From Bradyrhizobium retamae (GTDB taxonomy: Bacteria; Pseudomonadota; Alphaproteobacteria; Rhizobiales; Xanthobacteraceae): 64,000 nt of DNA. This document shows positions 34,246 through 42,400 of this stretch, piece after piece. The stretch covers positions 186,001 to 250,000 of the forward strand of contig NZ_LLYA01000203.1 of NCBI RefSeq assembly GCF_001440415.1. The letters are read 5' to 3'. The translations under genes and the position numbers were made by a program. The notes under the pieces are model-generated. The model was not told where the DNA came from, did no database searches, and was given only the letters and a program-made list of their open reading frames with translations. Every line of letters begins with the position of its first letter. Positions within the stretch are counted from its first letter, which is position 1.

Positions 34246-35097
34246 TTAGCTGGCCTGCGCCGGCTTTCGGACGGACGGGTGAAGGCCCGCGGGATCCACG
34301 ATCATTCCGAATTCCTGAAGATTGTGTGCGTGGCAGAGCTGATGCAGCGCGAATGCTTGCTCGATGGCCGCGGGCTGTCCCATCACATCGACCGAGCGAT
34401 TGACCGCTTCCTTCGTCAGCTTCAGGGCGAAGGAAGGTTTTGCCGCGATCCTTTCAGCAAGCTTCATCACGAAGGGGGAAAGCTCGTCCCGCGGCACCAC
34501 GTGGTTGACCATGCCGAGCCGGTGCGCTTCCTGCGCACTCCAGACGTCGGCGGTGAACAGCAATTCCTTGGCCTTGCGCGGGCCCAACTCCCAGGGATGC
34601 ACGAACCATTCGACGCCGCAGACGCCCATGGTGACCACGGGATCGCAGAACTCGGCATCATCGCTTGCGACGATGAGGTCGCAGGCCCACGCCAGCATCA
34701 ATCCGCCGGCGATGCATTTGCCATGCACTTCGGCAATCGTCGGCTTTGCGAGATTGCGCCAGCGCCGCGTGATCTGCAGATAGATTTCCTGCTCGCGCGC
34801 AAAGCGGCCGTGGGCGTTGGGTTCGGCAAATCCGCCCCAATTTCCAACCGGCGGAAAATCCACGCCGGCAGTATTCTTAGCCCCGGGGCGCAGGTCATGC
34901 CCTGACGAAAAATGCGGGCCGTTGCCGGCGAGAACGATGACCTTGACCGCGTCGTCCTGCACCGCCTGATCAAAGGCGGTGTTGAGATCGTAAGTCATCT
35001 GCAGGTTCTGCGCGTTGCGGGCCTCGGGCCGGTTCATCACGATCCGCGCGATGCGCGGCTCCGGCCGCTCCACGACGATGGTTTCGAAAGCGGTCAA
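34246..35097 (-). CDS. Enoyl-CoA hydratase/isomerase family protein (TTG start)
   Basis: Crotonase-fold protein (283 residues), expected to hydrate or isomerise an enoyl-CoA. Motifs: IVMNRPEARNAQN, the oxyanion-hole segments HFSSGHDL and HGKCIAGGLMLAWACDLIVA, then GVCGVEWF. The start decision: no ATG occurs near the conserved N-terminus, but TTG at 35097 lies 5 bp after GGGAGGG and gives MTAFETIVVERPEPRIARI. TTG at 35112 is upstream of that ribosome-binding site. It is the first gene of the operon with two acyl-CoA dehydrogenases. The acidic residues used by true hydratases are not clear, so another crotonase activity is possible. Confidence 0.85.
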   Translation of the reverse strand: MTAFETIVVERPEPRIARIVMNRPEARNAQNLQMTYDLNTAFDQAVQDDAVKVIVLAGNGPHFSSGHDLRPGAKNTAGVDFPPVGNWGGFAEPNAHGRFAREQEIYLQITRRWRNLAKPTIAEVHGKCIAGGLMLAWACDLIVASDDAEFCDPVVTMGVCGVEWFVHPWELGPRKAKELLFTADVWSAQEAHRLGMVNHVVPRDELSPFVMKLAERIAAKPSFALKLTKEAVNRSVDVMGQPAAIEQAFALHQLCHAHNLQEFGMIVDPAGLHPSVRKPAQAS

Positions 35098-35260
35098 TCG
35101 GCCCTCCCTCAATTATTGTTATCGGGCCATGTTGTTATTTCGGCGAATGATAGGCAAGGGCAATCGGGCTGCAAAATGAACCTGAAGCAGGCTCGCGCCT
35201 TGCATGCCAGACGCAACCAATCAGATGGGTTGGCGTTGAACTTTCCTTTGGGAGAATTCG

Positions 35261-35869
35261 ATGCGCAGAGTTTGGACTGTACTGGCGGCGCTGGCGACGC
35301 TGAGCCTGACCAATTGCGGCTACAACGCCATCCAGACCAATGACGAGCGGGTCAAGTCGGGGTGGTCAGAAGTGGTCAACCAGTACCAGCGCCGGGCCGA
35401 TCTGGTGCCCAATCTCGTCAATTCCGTAAAAGGCTTTGCGCAGCAGGAGAAAGACGTGCTGCTCGGCGTCACCAATGCCCGTGCCAAGGTCGGCAGCGTT
35501 CAGGTCACCCCAGAGGTGCTGAACGATCCCGCTGCGTTCCAGAAATTCCAGTCCGCCCAAAGCGAACTCACGAGCGCGCTGTCGCGGCTACTGGTCGTCA
35601 CCGAAAATTATCCGCAGCTCAAATCGGATGCGCTGTTTCGCGACCTGATGGCGCAGCTCGAAGGCACCGAGAACCGCATCACGGTGGCGCGCAACCGCTA
35701 CATCAAGGCGGTGCAGGACTACAACGTCGGCATCCGCACCTTCCCGAACAATCTGACGGCGATGGCGTTCGGCTACAAGGAAAAGCCGGCTTTTGCGGTT
35801 GAGAACGAGAAGGCGATCTCGACGGCGCCGAAGGTGGACTTCAACCCGACGCCGGCGCCCGCCAAGTAG
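35261..35869 (+). CDS. LemA family lipoprotein
   Basis: A 202-residue LemA protein. The N-terminus has a signal sequence and lipobox (LSLTNC-G, Cys about 19), so it should be a lipoprotein. The conserved core is clear: NDERVKSGWSEVVNQYQRRADLVPNLV, then long helices up to RNRYIKAVQDYNVGIRTFPNN. The ribosome-binding site GGGAGA sits 6 bp upstream of ATG 35261. LemA is repeatedly found beside TPM-domain proteins, as here (the next two genes), and is linked to envelope stress or membrane homeostasis, with no defined biochemical role. Confidence 0.92.
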   Translation: MRRVWTVLAALATLSLTNCGYNAIQTNDERVKSGWSEVVNQYQRRADLVPNLVNSVKGFAQQEKDVLLGVTNARAKVGSVQVTPEVLNDPAAFQKFQSAQSELTSALSRLLVVTENYPQLKSDALFRDLMAQLEGTENRITVARNRYIKAVQDYNVGIRTFPNNLTAMAFGYKEKPAFAVENEKAISTAPKVDFNPTPAPAK

Positions 35870-35889
35870 CGGCTGAAAAGGCCACTGCG

Positions 35890-36780
35890 ATGAACGCTGC
35901 GAGAGCGTCCCTTCTTGCGCTACTGCTGTGCTGGGCTACTGCAGCCTTGGCGCTCGTCGCGGTGCCGCCCTTGAGCGGGCGGGTTGTTGACCAGACCGGT
36001 ACGCTCGCTGCCGGCGACGTCGCGTCGCTGACGCAGCAGCTTGGGGATCTCGAGGCGCGAAAGGGCAGCCAGATTGCGGTGCTGATCGTGCCGACGACGG
36101 ACGGTGAGGCAATCGAGCAATTCACGCTCCGCGTCGCGGAAGCCTGGAAGATCGGCCGCAAGAAAATCGACGACGGCGCGCTTCTCGTGATCGCCAAGAA
36201 CGATCGCCGCTTGCGGATCGAGGTCGGCTACGGCCTCGAGGGCGCGCTGACCGACGCCACCACCAAGCGCATCATCGACGAGGACATCACGCCAAAATTC
36301 AAGAGCGGCGATTTCGCCGGTGGTGTTTCGGCGGGCGTCAACCGGATGATCGCGGTCGCCAATGGCGAGAAACTGCCGGAGCCGGAACCGCCACACTGGC
36401 AAAGTCCCGGCCTGTCCAACTATGTCGACCCGTTCAATCCATTTATCCTTGTCTTCGTTTTCATTGTGGGCGGTGTGCTGAGGGCGGTGCTCGGCCGATT
36501 CATCGGCGCGGCGGCGACCGGCGGCATCGCAGGCGTCTTCGGCTGGTTCATTGCGGGATCGTTCGCAGCGGCGATCCTCATCGGCTTTATCGCGTTCGTC
36601 GTAAGTTTCCTCGTCCAGAACATGGGCTCGATGGGCCCAAGCGTGGGACGCCGCGGCAGGGACAGTGGATGGGTCGGTGGCAGCGGCGGTTCCTGGTCCG
36701 GCGGTAGCAGCTCCAGCGACAGCGGGTTTCGCGGTGGCGGTGGCAGCTTTGGCGGCGGCGGTGCATCGGGGAGCTGGTAG
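35890..36780 (+). CDS. TPM-domain membrane protein (YgcG type) with Gly-rich tail
   Basis: A 296-residue envelope protein. A signal peptide (about 1-22) is followed by the TPM domain at about 28-155 (PLSGRVVDQTGTL, SQIAVLIVPTTDGE, IGRKKIDDGALLVIA, RLRIEVGYGLEGALTD). Then come two or three hydrophobic spans (about 180-245) and a glycine/serine-rich end (GGSGGSWSGGSSSS, FGGGGASGSW). This is the standard YgcG layout. It follows lemA by 20 bp and precedes a second TPM gene by 2 bp, so all three form one operon. The function of the TPM fold here is unknown; phosphatase activity is known only for some plant members. Confidence 0.9.
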   Translation: MNAARASLLALLLCWATAALALVAVPPLSGRVVDQTGTLAAGDVASLTQQLGDLEARKGSQIAVLIVPTTDGEAIEQFTLRVAEAWKIGRKKIDDGALLVIAKNDRRLRIEVGYGLEGALTDATTKRIIDEDITPKFKSGDFAGGVSAGVNRMIAVANGEKLPEPEPPHWQSPGLSNYVDPFNPFILVFVFIVGGVLRAVLGRFIGAAATGGIAGVFGWFIAGSFAAAILIGFIAFVVSFLVQNMGSMGPSVGRRGRDSGWVGGSGGSWSGGSSSSDSGFRGGGGSFGGGGASGSW

Positions 36781-36782
36781 AC

Positions 36783-37280
36783 ATGAGCATCGGACGTATC
36801 ATCAGGCATCTTCTCCAGCATCACTGGCGCCGCCGCCGTGATTTCCCGCCAGCCGTCTTGGCGAGGATCGAACAGGCGATCAAAGCGGGCGAGGCAACTC
36901 ATTCCGGGCAGGTCCGTTTCGTGGTCGAAGGCGCGCTCGACGGCGCGCCGCTGTTTCGCAACCAGCCGGCGCGAGAACGGGCGCTGGACGTCTTTTCGCA
37001 TTTGCGGATATGGGATACCGCCGACAATAACGGCGTGCTGATCTATCTCTTGCTCGCTGATCACGACGTCGAGATCGTCGCCGACCGCGGCATCAACGCC
37101 AAGGTCGGCGCGGCCGGCTGGGAGACGATCTGCAAGGAAATGGAAGCGGATTTCAGGGCAGGGGATTTCGAGCGCGGTGTGATCAAGGGTGTCGCGGCGG
37201 TGTCGCGCGAACTGGCGACGCATTTTCCGAAGGTGGGCGGCGGGGCGAATGAACTCCCGGATGCGCCGGTGGTGATGTAA
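36783..37280 (+). CDS. Second TPM-domain protein, no export signal
   Basis: A 165-residue protein made mostly of one TPM domain (RIEQAIKAGEATHSGQVRFVVE, WDTADNNGVLIYLLLADHDVEIVADRGI, AGDFERGVIKGVAAVSREL). It starts 2 bp after the YgcG-type gene. Its N-terminus is basic (HHWRRRRDFPP) and lacks a signal or membrane span, so it is probably cytoplasmic or membrane-associated through its partner. The LemA - TPM membrane protein - soluble TPM order is a recurrent operon in proteobacteria. Confidence 0.88.
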   Translation: MSIGRIIRHLLQHHWRRRRDFPPAVLARIEQAIKAGEATHSGQVRFVVEGALDGAPLFRNQPARERALDVFSHLRIWDTADNNGVLIYLLLADHDVEIVADRGINAKVGAAGWETICKEMEADFRAGDFERGVIKGVAAVSRELATHFPKVGGGANELPDAPVVM

Positions 37281-37595
37281 CTCACGCCCACTGCCCTAAA
37301 CCAATGGATAGTCGGCTCCATCCTTCTCCATAGTGTGAGCCTACCTCGGGACGGCCTGGCCATACCTGCGTGCAATGGCATCAGCCGGCACTGGGTGGTA
37401 CCGATCAGGTAGATGCAGTAAGCGCAATGCAAAGCAACGGAACCGGACCCGTGAGCCGGCAGTTGCAAGACAAGGTCGGCGGCGTAACGCCCGCCGGCCT
37501 TTCTCTGAGCGGTGAGCGACCGTCTAGACACCGCGCGATGCGTGACGTCAACGCACGCGATCAAGCTGCGCTTCCCAAGTCTGAACGGCAATGGG
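37281..37595. other. Intergenic stretch with no gene
   Basis: A 315-bp gap between the convergent TPM and GST genes. No frame here looks like a protein. It has a GC-rich hairpin-like block around GGCGGCGTAACGCCCGCCGG (about 37478-37500) and the palindrome TGACGTCA (37543-37550) inside a longer imperfect inverted repeat. Nothing else is recognisable. Confidence 0.4.
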
Positions 37596-38210
37596 TTACG
37601 CCTTCGTCGAAGGACGCTCTCCCACACGCGCCCTCCAGGCCACGATATTGGTGTTCGCGGTATCGAGCGGCTGGCCGACCTGACCGGCGAAATCGAGCCA
37701 GCCATAGAGCAGGATATCGGCCAGCGTGAAGCGCTTGCCGCAGATATATTGCCGGCCATCGGCCATATGGCCGTTAAGCCATTGCAGGCGATTGGCGGCG
37801 ATCATCTTGAGGCCGGGCGAGGCTTCGGGCGCGCAGGGAATTCGCTTCTCGAAGAACTTGAGGCCTTCGCCGAAGCGAAAGCCGTTGCCTAGATGCTCGC
37901 AGATGTTGAGATCGATACGCCGCGTCCACATCCGGCATTCGGCGCGCTCTTCCGGCGTGGCGCCGATCAGCGGCGGGTTCGGATGCTTCTCTTCGAGATA
38001 CTCGCAGATCGCGGTGATCTCCGACAGATAGCTGCCGTCGTCGAGTTCGAGCGTCGGCATCTGGCCATGCGGATTGCGTTTCAAATGCTCGGCCTCGCGG
38101 TTCTCGCCCTTGCGCAGATCGACGGTCTGCTTCGGCATCTCGATGTCCTTTTCCGCCATGAACATGCGGACGATGCGCGGGTTCGGTCCGACCGAATCGT
38201 AAAATTTCAT
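37596..38210 (-). CDS. Glutathione S-transferase family protein
   Basis: A 204-residue GST with an N-terminal thioredoxin-like domain (MKFYDSVGPNPRIVRMFMAEKD, MPTLELDDGSYLSEITAICEYL, the E-S/T type glutathione-binding turn) and an all-helical C-terminal domain with GKRFTLADILLYGWLDFAG. ATG at 38210 is the start; the same frame is open far upstream to 39209, but only as antisense of the MBL-fold gene. It is the last gene of a leftward set with an MBL-fold hydrolase (125 bp upstream) and a cNMP-binding protein. A role in conjugating or sensing electrophiles is likely, but unproven. Confidence 0.88.
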   Translation of the reverse strand: MKFYDSVGPNPRIVRMFMAEKDIEMPKQTVDLRKGENREAEHLKRNPHGQMPTLELDDGSYLSEITAICEYLEEKHPNPPLIGATPEERAECRMWTRRIDLNICEHLGNGFRFGEGLKFFEKRIPCAPEASPGLKMIAANRLQWLNGHMADGRQYICGKRFTLADILLYGWLDFAGQVGQPLDTANTNIVAWRARVGERPSTKA

Positions 38211-38335
38211 GTTGCTGTCTCTCTCGATATTTTTTTGCAGGCTTCGTTGTTGAGAGCTGTTCAACAGGCCACCGTTCCATTTGTCAAATGGGCGGATCAC
38301 ATTCGACACTGCGGAAAATCCTGCGGGCGGCCGGC

Positions 38336-39148
38336 CTAACTGTCGTCGAGCTTGTTGAGGTCGCGCACCGACTGCATGATCGGCTCGAAATTCGCTCGCG
38401 CATCCAGCGCGTCGAACAATTGCGCGGTGTCCGACAGCAATCCATGCGAGCGCTGGATCGCGATCCGCACATCCTCCTGCGGCGTGTCGGACAGCCGTCC
38501 GTGGCCCGACAGCAGGATCTTTGAGTTCAGCCCCTTCAGCCGCTCCAGCGACTGGATGTAATCGGCAATGCTGCCCGAGCCGAACACCCCGCCCATCACG
38601 CCGCCCGGCATCAACGTATCGGAGGCGAACAACAGTCCCTTGTCCTGGTCGAACAGCGTGATGCAGGCCGAGGTATGGCCTGGCGTGTACATCACGTTGA
38701 GGCGGAAATTGCCGAGGTCGATCAGATTGCCTTCCTCGAGCCATAGATCGATGTTGATCGGCGCGTTCGGCTCGTTGAACATCTTGCGCAGCATCGAGAA
38801 GTCGTCGCGCAGCATGATCTTGTTGGCGGCGAGCCTGTGCGCGGCGATGAAGGCGCGGCCGTGGAAATGATAGGCCGCGCCGATGTGGTCGAGATGCTCG
38901 TGGCTCAGCACCACCATATCGATATCGTCGGGCTTCACTCCGATGTGATTGAGAGACGTCAGCAGGTGCGGATAGTTCGAGGACAGCCCGACATCGATCA
39001 GGATGGTGCGCGAGCTCCCGCGCACAAGATAGGCGTTTGCCGCACGGTTCTTGAAGCGGATCTGATAGACATCTTCGGCGGCCTGGATCAGCGTACAGAA
39101 TTCGCTCTCGAGCAGCGTCTTGAACGGGCTTGGTCTGCGCTCGCTCAT
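38336..39148 (-). CDS. MBL-fold metallo-hydrolase
   Basis: Metallo-beta-lactamase-fold hydrolase (270 residues). The metal site is complete: SHEHLDHIG (H-x-H-x-D-H), then the TPGHTSACIT histidine, the bridging Asp in FASDTLMPGG and the late histidine in LLSGHGRLSD. The overall form resembles glyoxalase II-like and SoxH/quorum-lactonase-like enzymes. The start overlaps the cNMP-binding gene stop by 4 bp (ATGA), so the two are translationally coupled. With a GST downstream, a glutathione-thioester or electrophile-detoxifying role is plausible. Confidence 0.88.
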   Translation of the reverse strand: MSERRPSPFKTLLESEFCTLIQAAEDVYQIRFKNRAANAYLVRGSSRTILIDVGLSSNYPHLLTSLNHIGVKPDDIDMVVLSHEHLDHIGAAYHFHGRAFIAAHRLAANKIMLRDDFSMLRKMFNEPNAPINIDLWLEEGNLIDLGNFRLNVMYTPGHTSACITLFDQDKGLLFASDTLMPGGVMGGVFGSGSIADYIQSLERLKGLNSKILLSGHGRLSDTPQEDVRIAIQRSHGLLSDTAQLFDALDARANFEPIMQSVRDLNKLDDS

Positions 39149-39519
39149 GAACTGCCCGCGGTTCGGAAGGCGACCGTGTTGGAGGCCCGCAGGCGCTTGC
39201 TGAGCGCATCCATGATCATCAGCGCAAAGGCAGGCTGCTGGCTCACCAGGTAGACGAAGCGGGCGTGATTTATGCGCATCACACGGGTGTGTGGGGTGGC
39301 CGCAATGGCCGTTGCCGAACGCGCCGAGCCGTCGATGACCGCCATCTCGCCGAAGAACTCGCCCTTGCCGAGCGTGACGATTACGGTCTTGCTGGCACCG
39401 TTCATCTTGGCGATCTCGACCTTGCCGTCGAGCACGACGAACAGTTCCCGGCCGGTCGAGCCTTCCTCAAAAATGACGTCATCTACATCAAACTCGTTGA
39501 TGCATTTCTCGATGGTCAT
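39145..39519 (-). CDS. Single-domain cyclic-nucleotide-binding protein
   Basis: A 124-residue protein consisting almost only of a cNMP-binding domain: VIFEEGSTGRELFVVLDGKVEIA, LGKGEFFGEMAVIDGSARSATAIA (the phosphate-binding cassette, with Glu and Arg present), and a C-terminal helix MIMDALSKRLRASN. There is no HTH, so it is not a CRP-type regulator by itself. ATG at 39519 follows GGGGGCC; longer starts at 39558 or 39612 are less likely. It overlaps the MBL-fold gene by 4 bp. It may put that enzyme under cAMP or cGMP control, possibly linked to a cyclase such as the one at 49025-50764 (inference). Confidence 0.85.
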   Translation of the reverse strand: MTIEKCINEFDVDDVIFEEGSTGRELFVVLDGKVEIAKMNGASKTVIVTLGKGEFFGEMAVIDGSARSATAIAATPHTRVMRINHARFVYLVSQQPAFALMIMDALSKRLRASNTVAFRTAGSS

Positions 39520-39759
39520 GGTGGCCCCCTGCCTTTCTGGCTGGTCGGTTGCGTCCATGTTAGTCGGGAAAAGAGCCGGCGCAAACGGAACCACGATGCC
39601 GCAGGGCAGCATAGGAGAGGCTGGACCGGGATGGCTGACGTGTATCAGGCCAAAACCGGACCGGATGAGTTCCTAAATTTTCGGTAAGGCCCGAGCCGGT
39701 AAGAGTTTGGCAAGCAATAAAGGTTACCAAATGGTCAATCAATTCTGGAGAATCCAACT

Positions 39760-40791
39760 GTGAACGATCAGCAATCCCAGCCCACCAGCGGTGAAACCGG
39801 AACCCTTGAGGCCGGGCCAGCCGCGCCGGACAAGCCGGCGGCCAGCGAGCCGGTAGCCGTCGTGGCTGAGGTCAAGCCCGTGAAACTGGCGCCCGAGCAG
39901 GAAGAGACCTCACCGAAGCCTGACGCGCCCAAGGTGGAAGCTGTCGGCACGGAAGCGCCAAAGGTCGACGGGCCAAAGGTTGACGCTCCAAAGATCGATG
40001 CTCCTAAGGTTGATGCTCTTAAGGTTGATACCGCCAAAATCGACGCCGTAAAGCCGGAAGCGCCGAGCTTCCCCCGCAATGTGGCGATCATGTCGCCTGG
40101 CGACCGCGTCGGCACTGAGGCGAAGGCTGCGCCGGCGGAGGTATCGTCCGGCAAGCGCAGGATCGGGGCCATGGCCGCCGTTGTGGCGCTGGCGACCGTG
40201 GCCGGTGCGCTCGGTGGCGCCTTGGCGACCACAGGAATTGGAAAGTTGGTAGCCGGAGATTCGGCGGTGGCGTCGGCGAAGGACAGCGCCCTCGAAGCCT
40301 CGGTGGCGAGGCTCGACGCCGAGATCGGTGCACTGAAAGCCAGCCTGGAGCATACTTCCAAAACGACGGCAGGCCAGCTCAACAAGGCCAGCGATCGCCT
40401 CGACAAGGTCGAGAAGGCGCAGGCTGAGCCCGCCGCCAAACTCGCCAAGCTTAGCGAGACCGTCGACAAGCTCCGCGCCGCCCAGGCCTCGGCAACGACC
40501 GCTGCGGCCGCGCCGGCCCCTGCGAAGGAAGTGACCGGCTCGGTGCCGCAGCAGGTTGCCGCCGTAGCGCCCGCGGCTCCGCCCAAGTCTGAAGTCGCCC
40601 GGCTGCCGACCGTCGAAGGCTGGGTGTTGCGCGATGTCGGCAATGGCAGCGCACTGATCGAGGGCCGCCGCGGCATGTATGAGGTCTATGCTGGCGATCC
40701 CGTGCCCGGTCTCGGCCGGGTCGACGCCATTCGCAAGCAGGACGGCCGCTGGGTGGTCGTGACCAGCAAGGGCCTGATCGTCGCGCGATAA
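39760..40791 (+). CDS. Membrane-anchored Pro/Lys/Ala-rich coiled-coil protein
   Basis: A 343-residue protein without a recognised family. GTG at 39760 follows GGAG. The N-terminal 120 residues are disordered and charged, with a PKVDA-type pentapeptide repeated seven times. A hydrophobic span (AAVVALATVAGALGGALATT, about 143-162) then crosses the inner membrane. A coiled coil (about 175-245, with LDAEIGALKASLEHTSK and LNKASDRLDKVEKAQ) follows. The last 65 residues form a small conserved-looking domain (VEGWVLRDVGNGSALIEGRRGMYEVYAGDPVPGLG) seen at the end of many rhizobial envelope proteins. The layout suggests a cytoplasmic tail and a periplasmic coiled coil. Confidence 0.78.
   Translation: MNDQQSQPTSGETGTLEAGPAAPDKPAASEPVAVVAEVKPVKLAPEQEETSPKPDAPKVEAVGTEAPKVDGPKVDAPKIDAPKVDALKVDTAKIDAVKPEAPSFPRNVAIMSPGDRVGTEAKAAPAEVSSGKRRIGAMAAVVALATVAGALGGALATTGIGKLVAGDSAVASAKDSALEASVARLDAEIGALKASLEHTSKTTAGQLNKASDRLDKVEKAQAEPAAKLAKLSETVDKLRAAQASATTAAAAPAPAKEVTGSVPQQVAAVAPAAPPKSEVARLPTVEGWVLRDVGNGSALIEGRRGMYEVYAGDPVPGLGRVDAIRKQDGRWVVVTSKGLIVAR
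39955..40062 (+). repeat. Seven imperfect 15-bp repeats coding PKVDA pentads
   Basis: Inside the coiled-coil protein gene, about seven 15-bp units (CCAAAGGTCGACGGG, CCAAAGGTTGACGCT, CCAAAGATCGATGCT and so on) encode (P/L/A)K(V/I)D(A/G/T). The units drift mostly at third codon positions, which suggests old duplication with selection on the protein. Copy number may vary between strains. Confidence 0.7.
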
Positions 40792-40802
40792 CAACGAACA
40801 GC

Positions 40803-40836
40803 AAGGCGCTTCACGGCGACGTGAAGCGCCTTTTTT
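40803..40836 (+). terminator. Rho-independent terminator
   Basis: AAGGCGCTTCACG (40803-40815), loop GCGA, CGTGAAGCGCCTT (40820-40832), then six T (40831-40836). The perfect 13-bp stem directly after the coiled-coil gene stop is the clearest intrinsic terminator in the window. Confidence 0.92.
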
Positions 40837-40872
40837 CTTGAATAGACCTCTTTGCGCGGTGTTAGTTGCGAC

Positions 40873-42375
40873 ATGAGCCGCGCGCCACGATTTCTCGCCA
40901 TTTTGCTTGCTCTGCTGTGTGGCGCTTTGTCGGCGCACGCGGCACAAGATGCGGCGCTTGAGCGCGGCGCCGCCATCACCGATCCCGCGACGTTGCGCGA
41001 ACTCGACGCCGGAAAATTTCGCCTCGATCGCATGCTGGTTTCGGAGCGGTCGGCGGACATCCCGCTTGCGAACACCGAGTTGTTCGCCCTGCCATCGATG
41101 GCGGCGGTCCGGCAGGCGATCGACGGCGAGTTCGATCGCTATATCGCGCGGCATCACGCGAGCCATTCAAAGGAAACGATCGGCGTCGGCGAGGGCTTCG
41201 ATTTCCAATTGTTCGACCGCACGCTGCTCTATTCGGCAGAGACGCGGTTCGTGCTGGCCGGCATCGTCAATCGTATGGACCGCGCTTACGCCGCGGAAGC
41301 AAGCTGCGGCGAGGTGCGCCTGATTTACCGCCTGACGTGGATCAACAAGGCAGCGGGTGACGAAGCGTCGCCGCCGCGGCTGCCCATGACGCTGAACCTC
41401 GTGCTGAAGGCAAGAGGTGACGGAGCGGCGATCGCATGTTCCGAAATTGCCACGCGCTGGCTCGGCGAAGCGCCGTCGGCGAGCGACGGCCCGCTCGATC
41501 TGATCGACTATCAGAATATCGACCGCATCGAGACCAATCTCCAGATCACGCACGCGCCGAAATCCTCGGTTCGCGACTTCCGTACCGATTATCTGCTGAA
41601 GGTGTTTCGCTACGACCGGCAAGCGCGCGCGTTCGTGGAATCGCCGATGGAGAACCAGATCGACCGTGCGCGCCTTCTGGCGGATGATGGCCTCAAGCGC
41701 GAGTTCAGGGCATGGCTGCTCGATCCCGTCAATCTCGTTGCGTTCGATCGCGGCACCGTGCTGATCCCGGAAAAATTCCTCGCGAGCGGCGCGATTGCGC
41801 CAACGCCGGTCGGATCCGATCCGTCAGATCTGGAGCCGGAATTCGGGCTGGTGCAAGGAGAGGGCGCCGTATTCAGCGAGGCTGACGTGGTGACGGCGTT
41901 AAGGAAGGCCCCGGAAAGCGGCGCGAAGTTGCAGAATATCCGCTCGCTTGCCGGATTCGAACGGCGCCTCAACGACGTGACCTGCTCCGGCTGCCATCAG
42001 ACGCGCGGCATCGGTGGCTTTCATTTCCCCGGCGTTGACTGGATGGCTGACAAGCCTTCGAATACAACCGTCGTGCCGGCATCGCCGCATTTCTTCGGCG
42101 ACCAGGTCCGCCGCCGCGATATTCTCGCAGCACTTCGCGACGGCAAGCCGCCGGATTATTCGCGCGGCTTCGCGAGCCGTCCGCAGTTGCGCGGCAGCAC
42201 CGAACTCGCCGGCACCAACTACTACGACGGCTGGGGCGCGCATTGCTATGTTCGGGGCAAGCCAGCCGCCAACAATGACACGAGTTTCCGCGACTGGACC
42301 TGCGCCGAAGGGCTGACCTGTCAAGCCGCCGGCAAGATCTCGCGCATCGGCATGTGCTTCGTCAAAAGCCGCTAA
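40873..42375 (+). CDS. Secreted protein with one CxxCH haem motif and Cys-rich tail
   Basis: A 500-residue exported protein without a family name that I can give. ATG at 40873 gives a clean signal peptide (MSRAPRFLAILLALLCGALSAHA). The middle 350 residues are mixed alpha/beta. At about 371-375 there is a single haem c attachment motif, CSGCH, followed by QTRGIGGFHFPGVDW, and the C-terminal 60 residues contain four more cysteines (HCYVRGK, WTCAEGLTCQ, GMCFVKSR). It stands alone behind a strong terminator. It could be a periplasmic mono-haem protein or a structural Cys/His site; a distal Met cannot be assigned. Confidence 0.78.
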   Translation: MSRAPRFLAILLALLCGALSAHAAQDAALERGAAITDPATLRELDAGKFRLDRMLVSERSADIPLANTELFALPSMAAVRQAIDGEFDRYIARHHASHSKETIGVGEGFDFQLFDRTLLYSAETRFVLAGIVNRMDRAYAAEASCGEVRLIYRLTWINKAAGDEASPPRLPMTLNLVLKARGDGAAIACSEIATRWLGEAPSASDGPLDLIDYQNIDRIETNLQITHAPKSSVRDFRTDYLLKVFRYDRQARAFVESPMENQIDRARLLADDGLKREFRAWLLDPVNLVAFDRGTVLIPEKFLASGAIAPTPVGSDPSDLEPEFGLVQGEGAVFSEADVVTALRKAPESGAKLQNIRSLAGFERRLNDVTCSGCHQTRGIGGFHFPGVDWMADKPSNTTVVPASPHFFGDQVRRRDILAALRDGKPPDYSRGFASRPQLRGSTELAGTNYYDGWGAHCYVRGKPAANNDTSFRDWTCAEGLTCQAAGKISRIGMCFVKSR

Positions 42376-42400
42376 AGCTACGCGTACTGAGCATCGAGGG

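Noticed and set aside
37543-37550. TGACGTCA palindrome as a regulator site
   Set aside because: An eight-base palindrome in a non-coding gap between convergent genes, with no promoter nearby, is not enough.
37596-39209. One long minus-strand frame joining the GST to 330 upstream codons
   Set aside because: The upstream part is antisense of the MBL-fold gene and has arginine-rich shadow composition; the GST starts at its own ATG, 38210.
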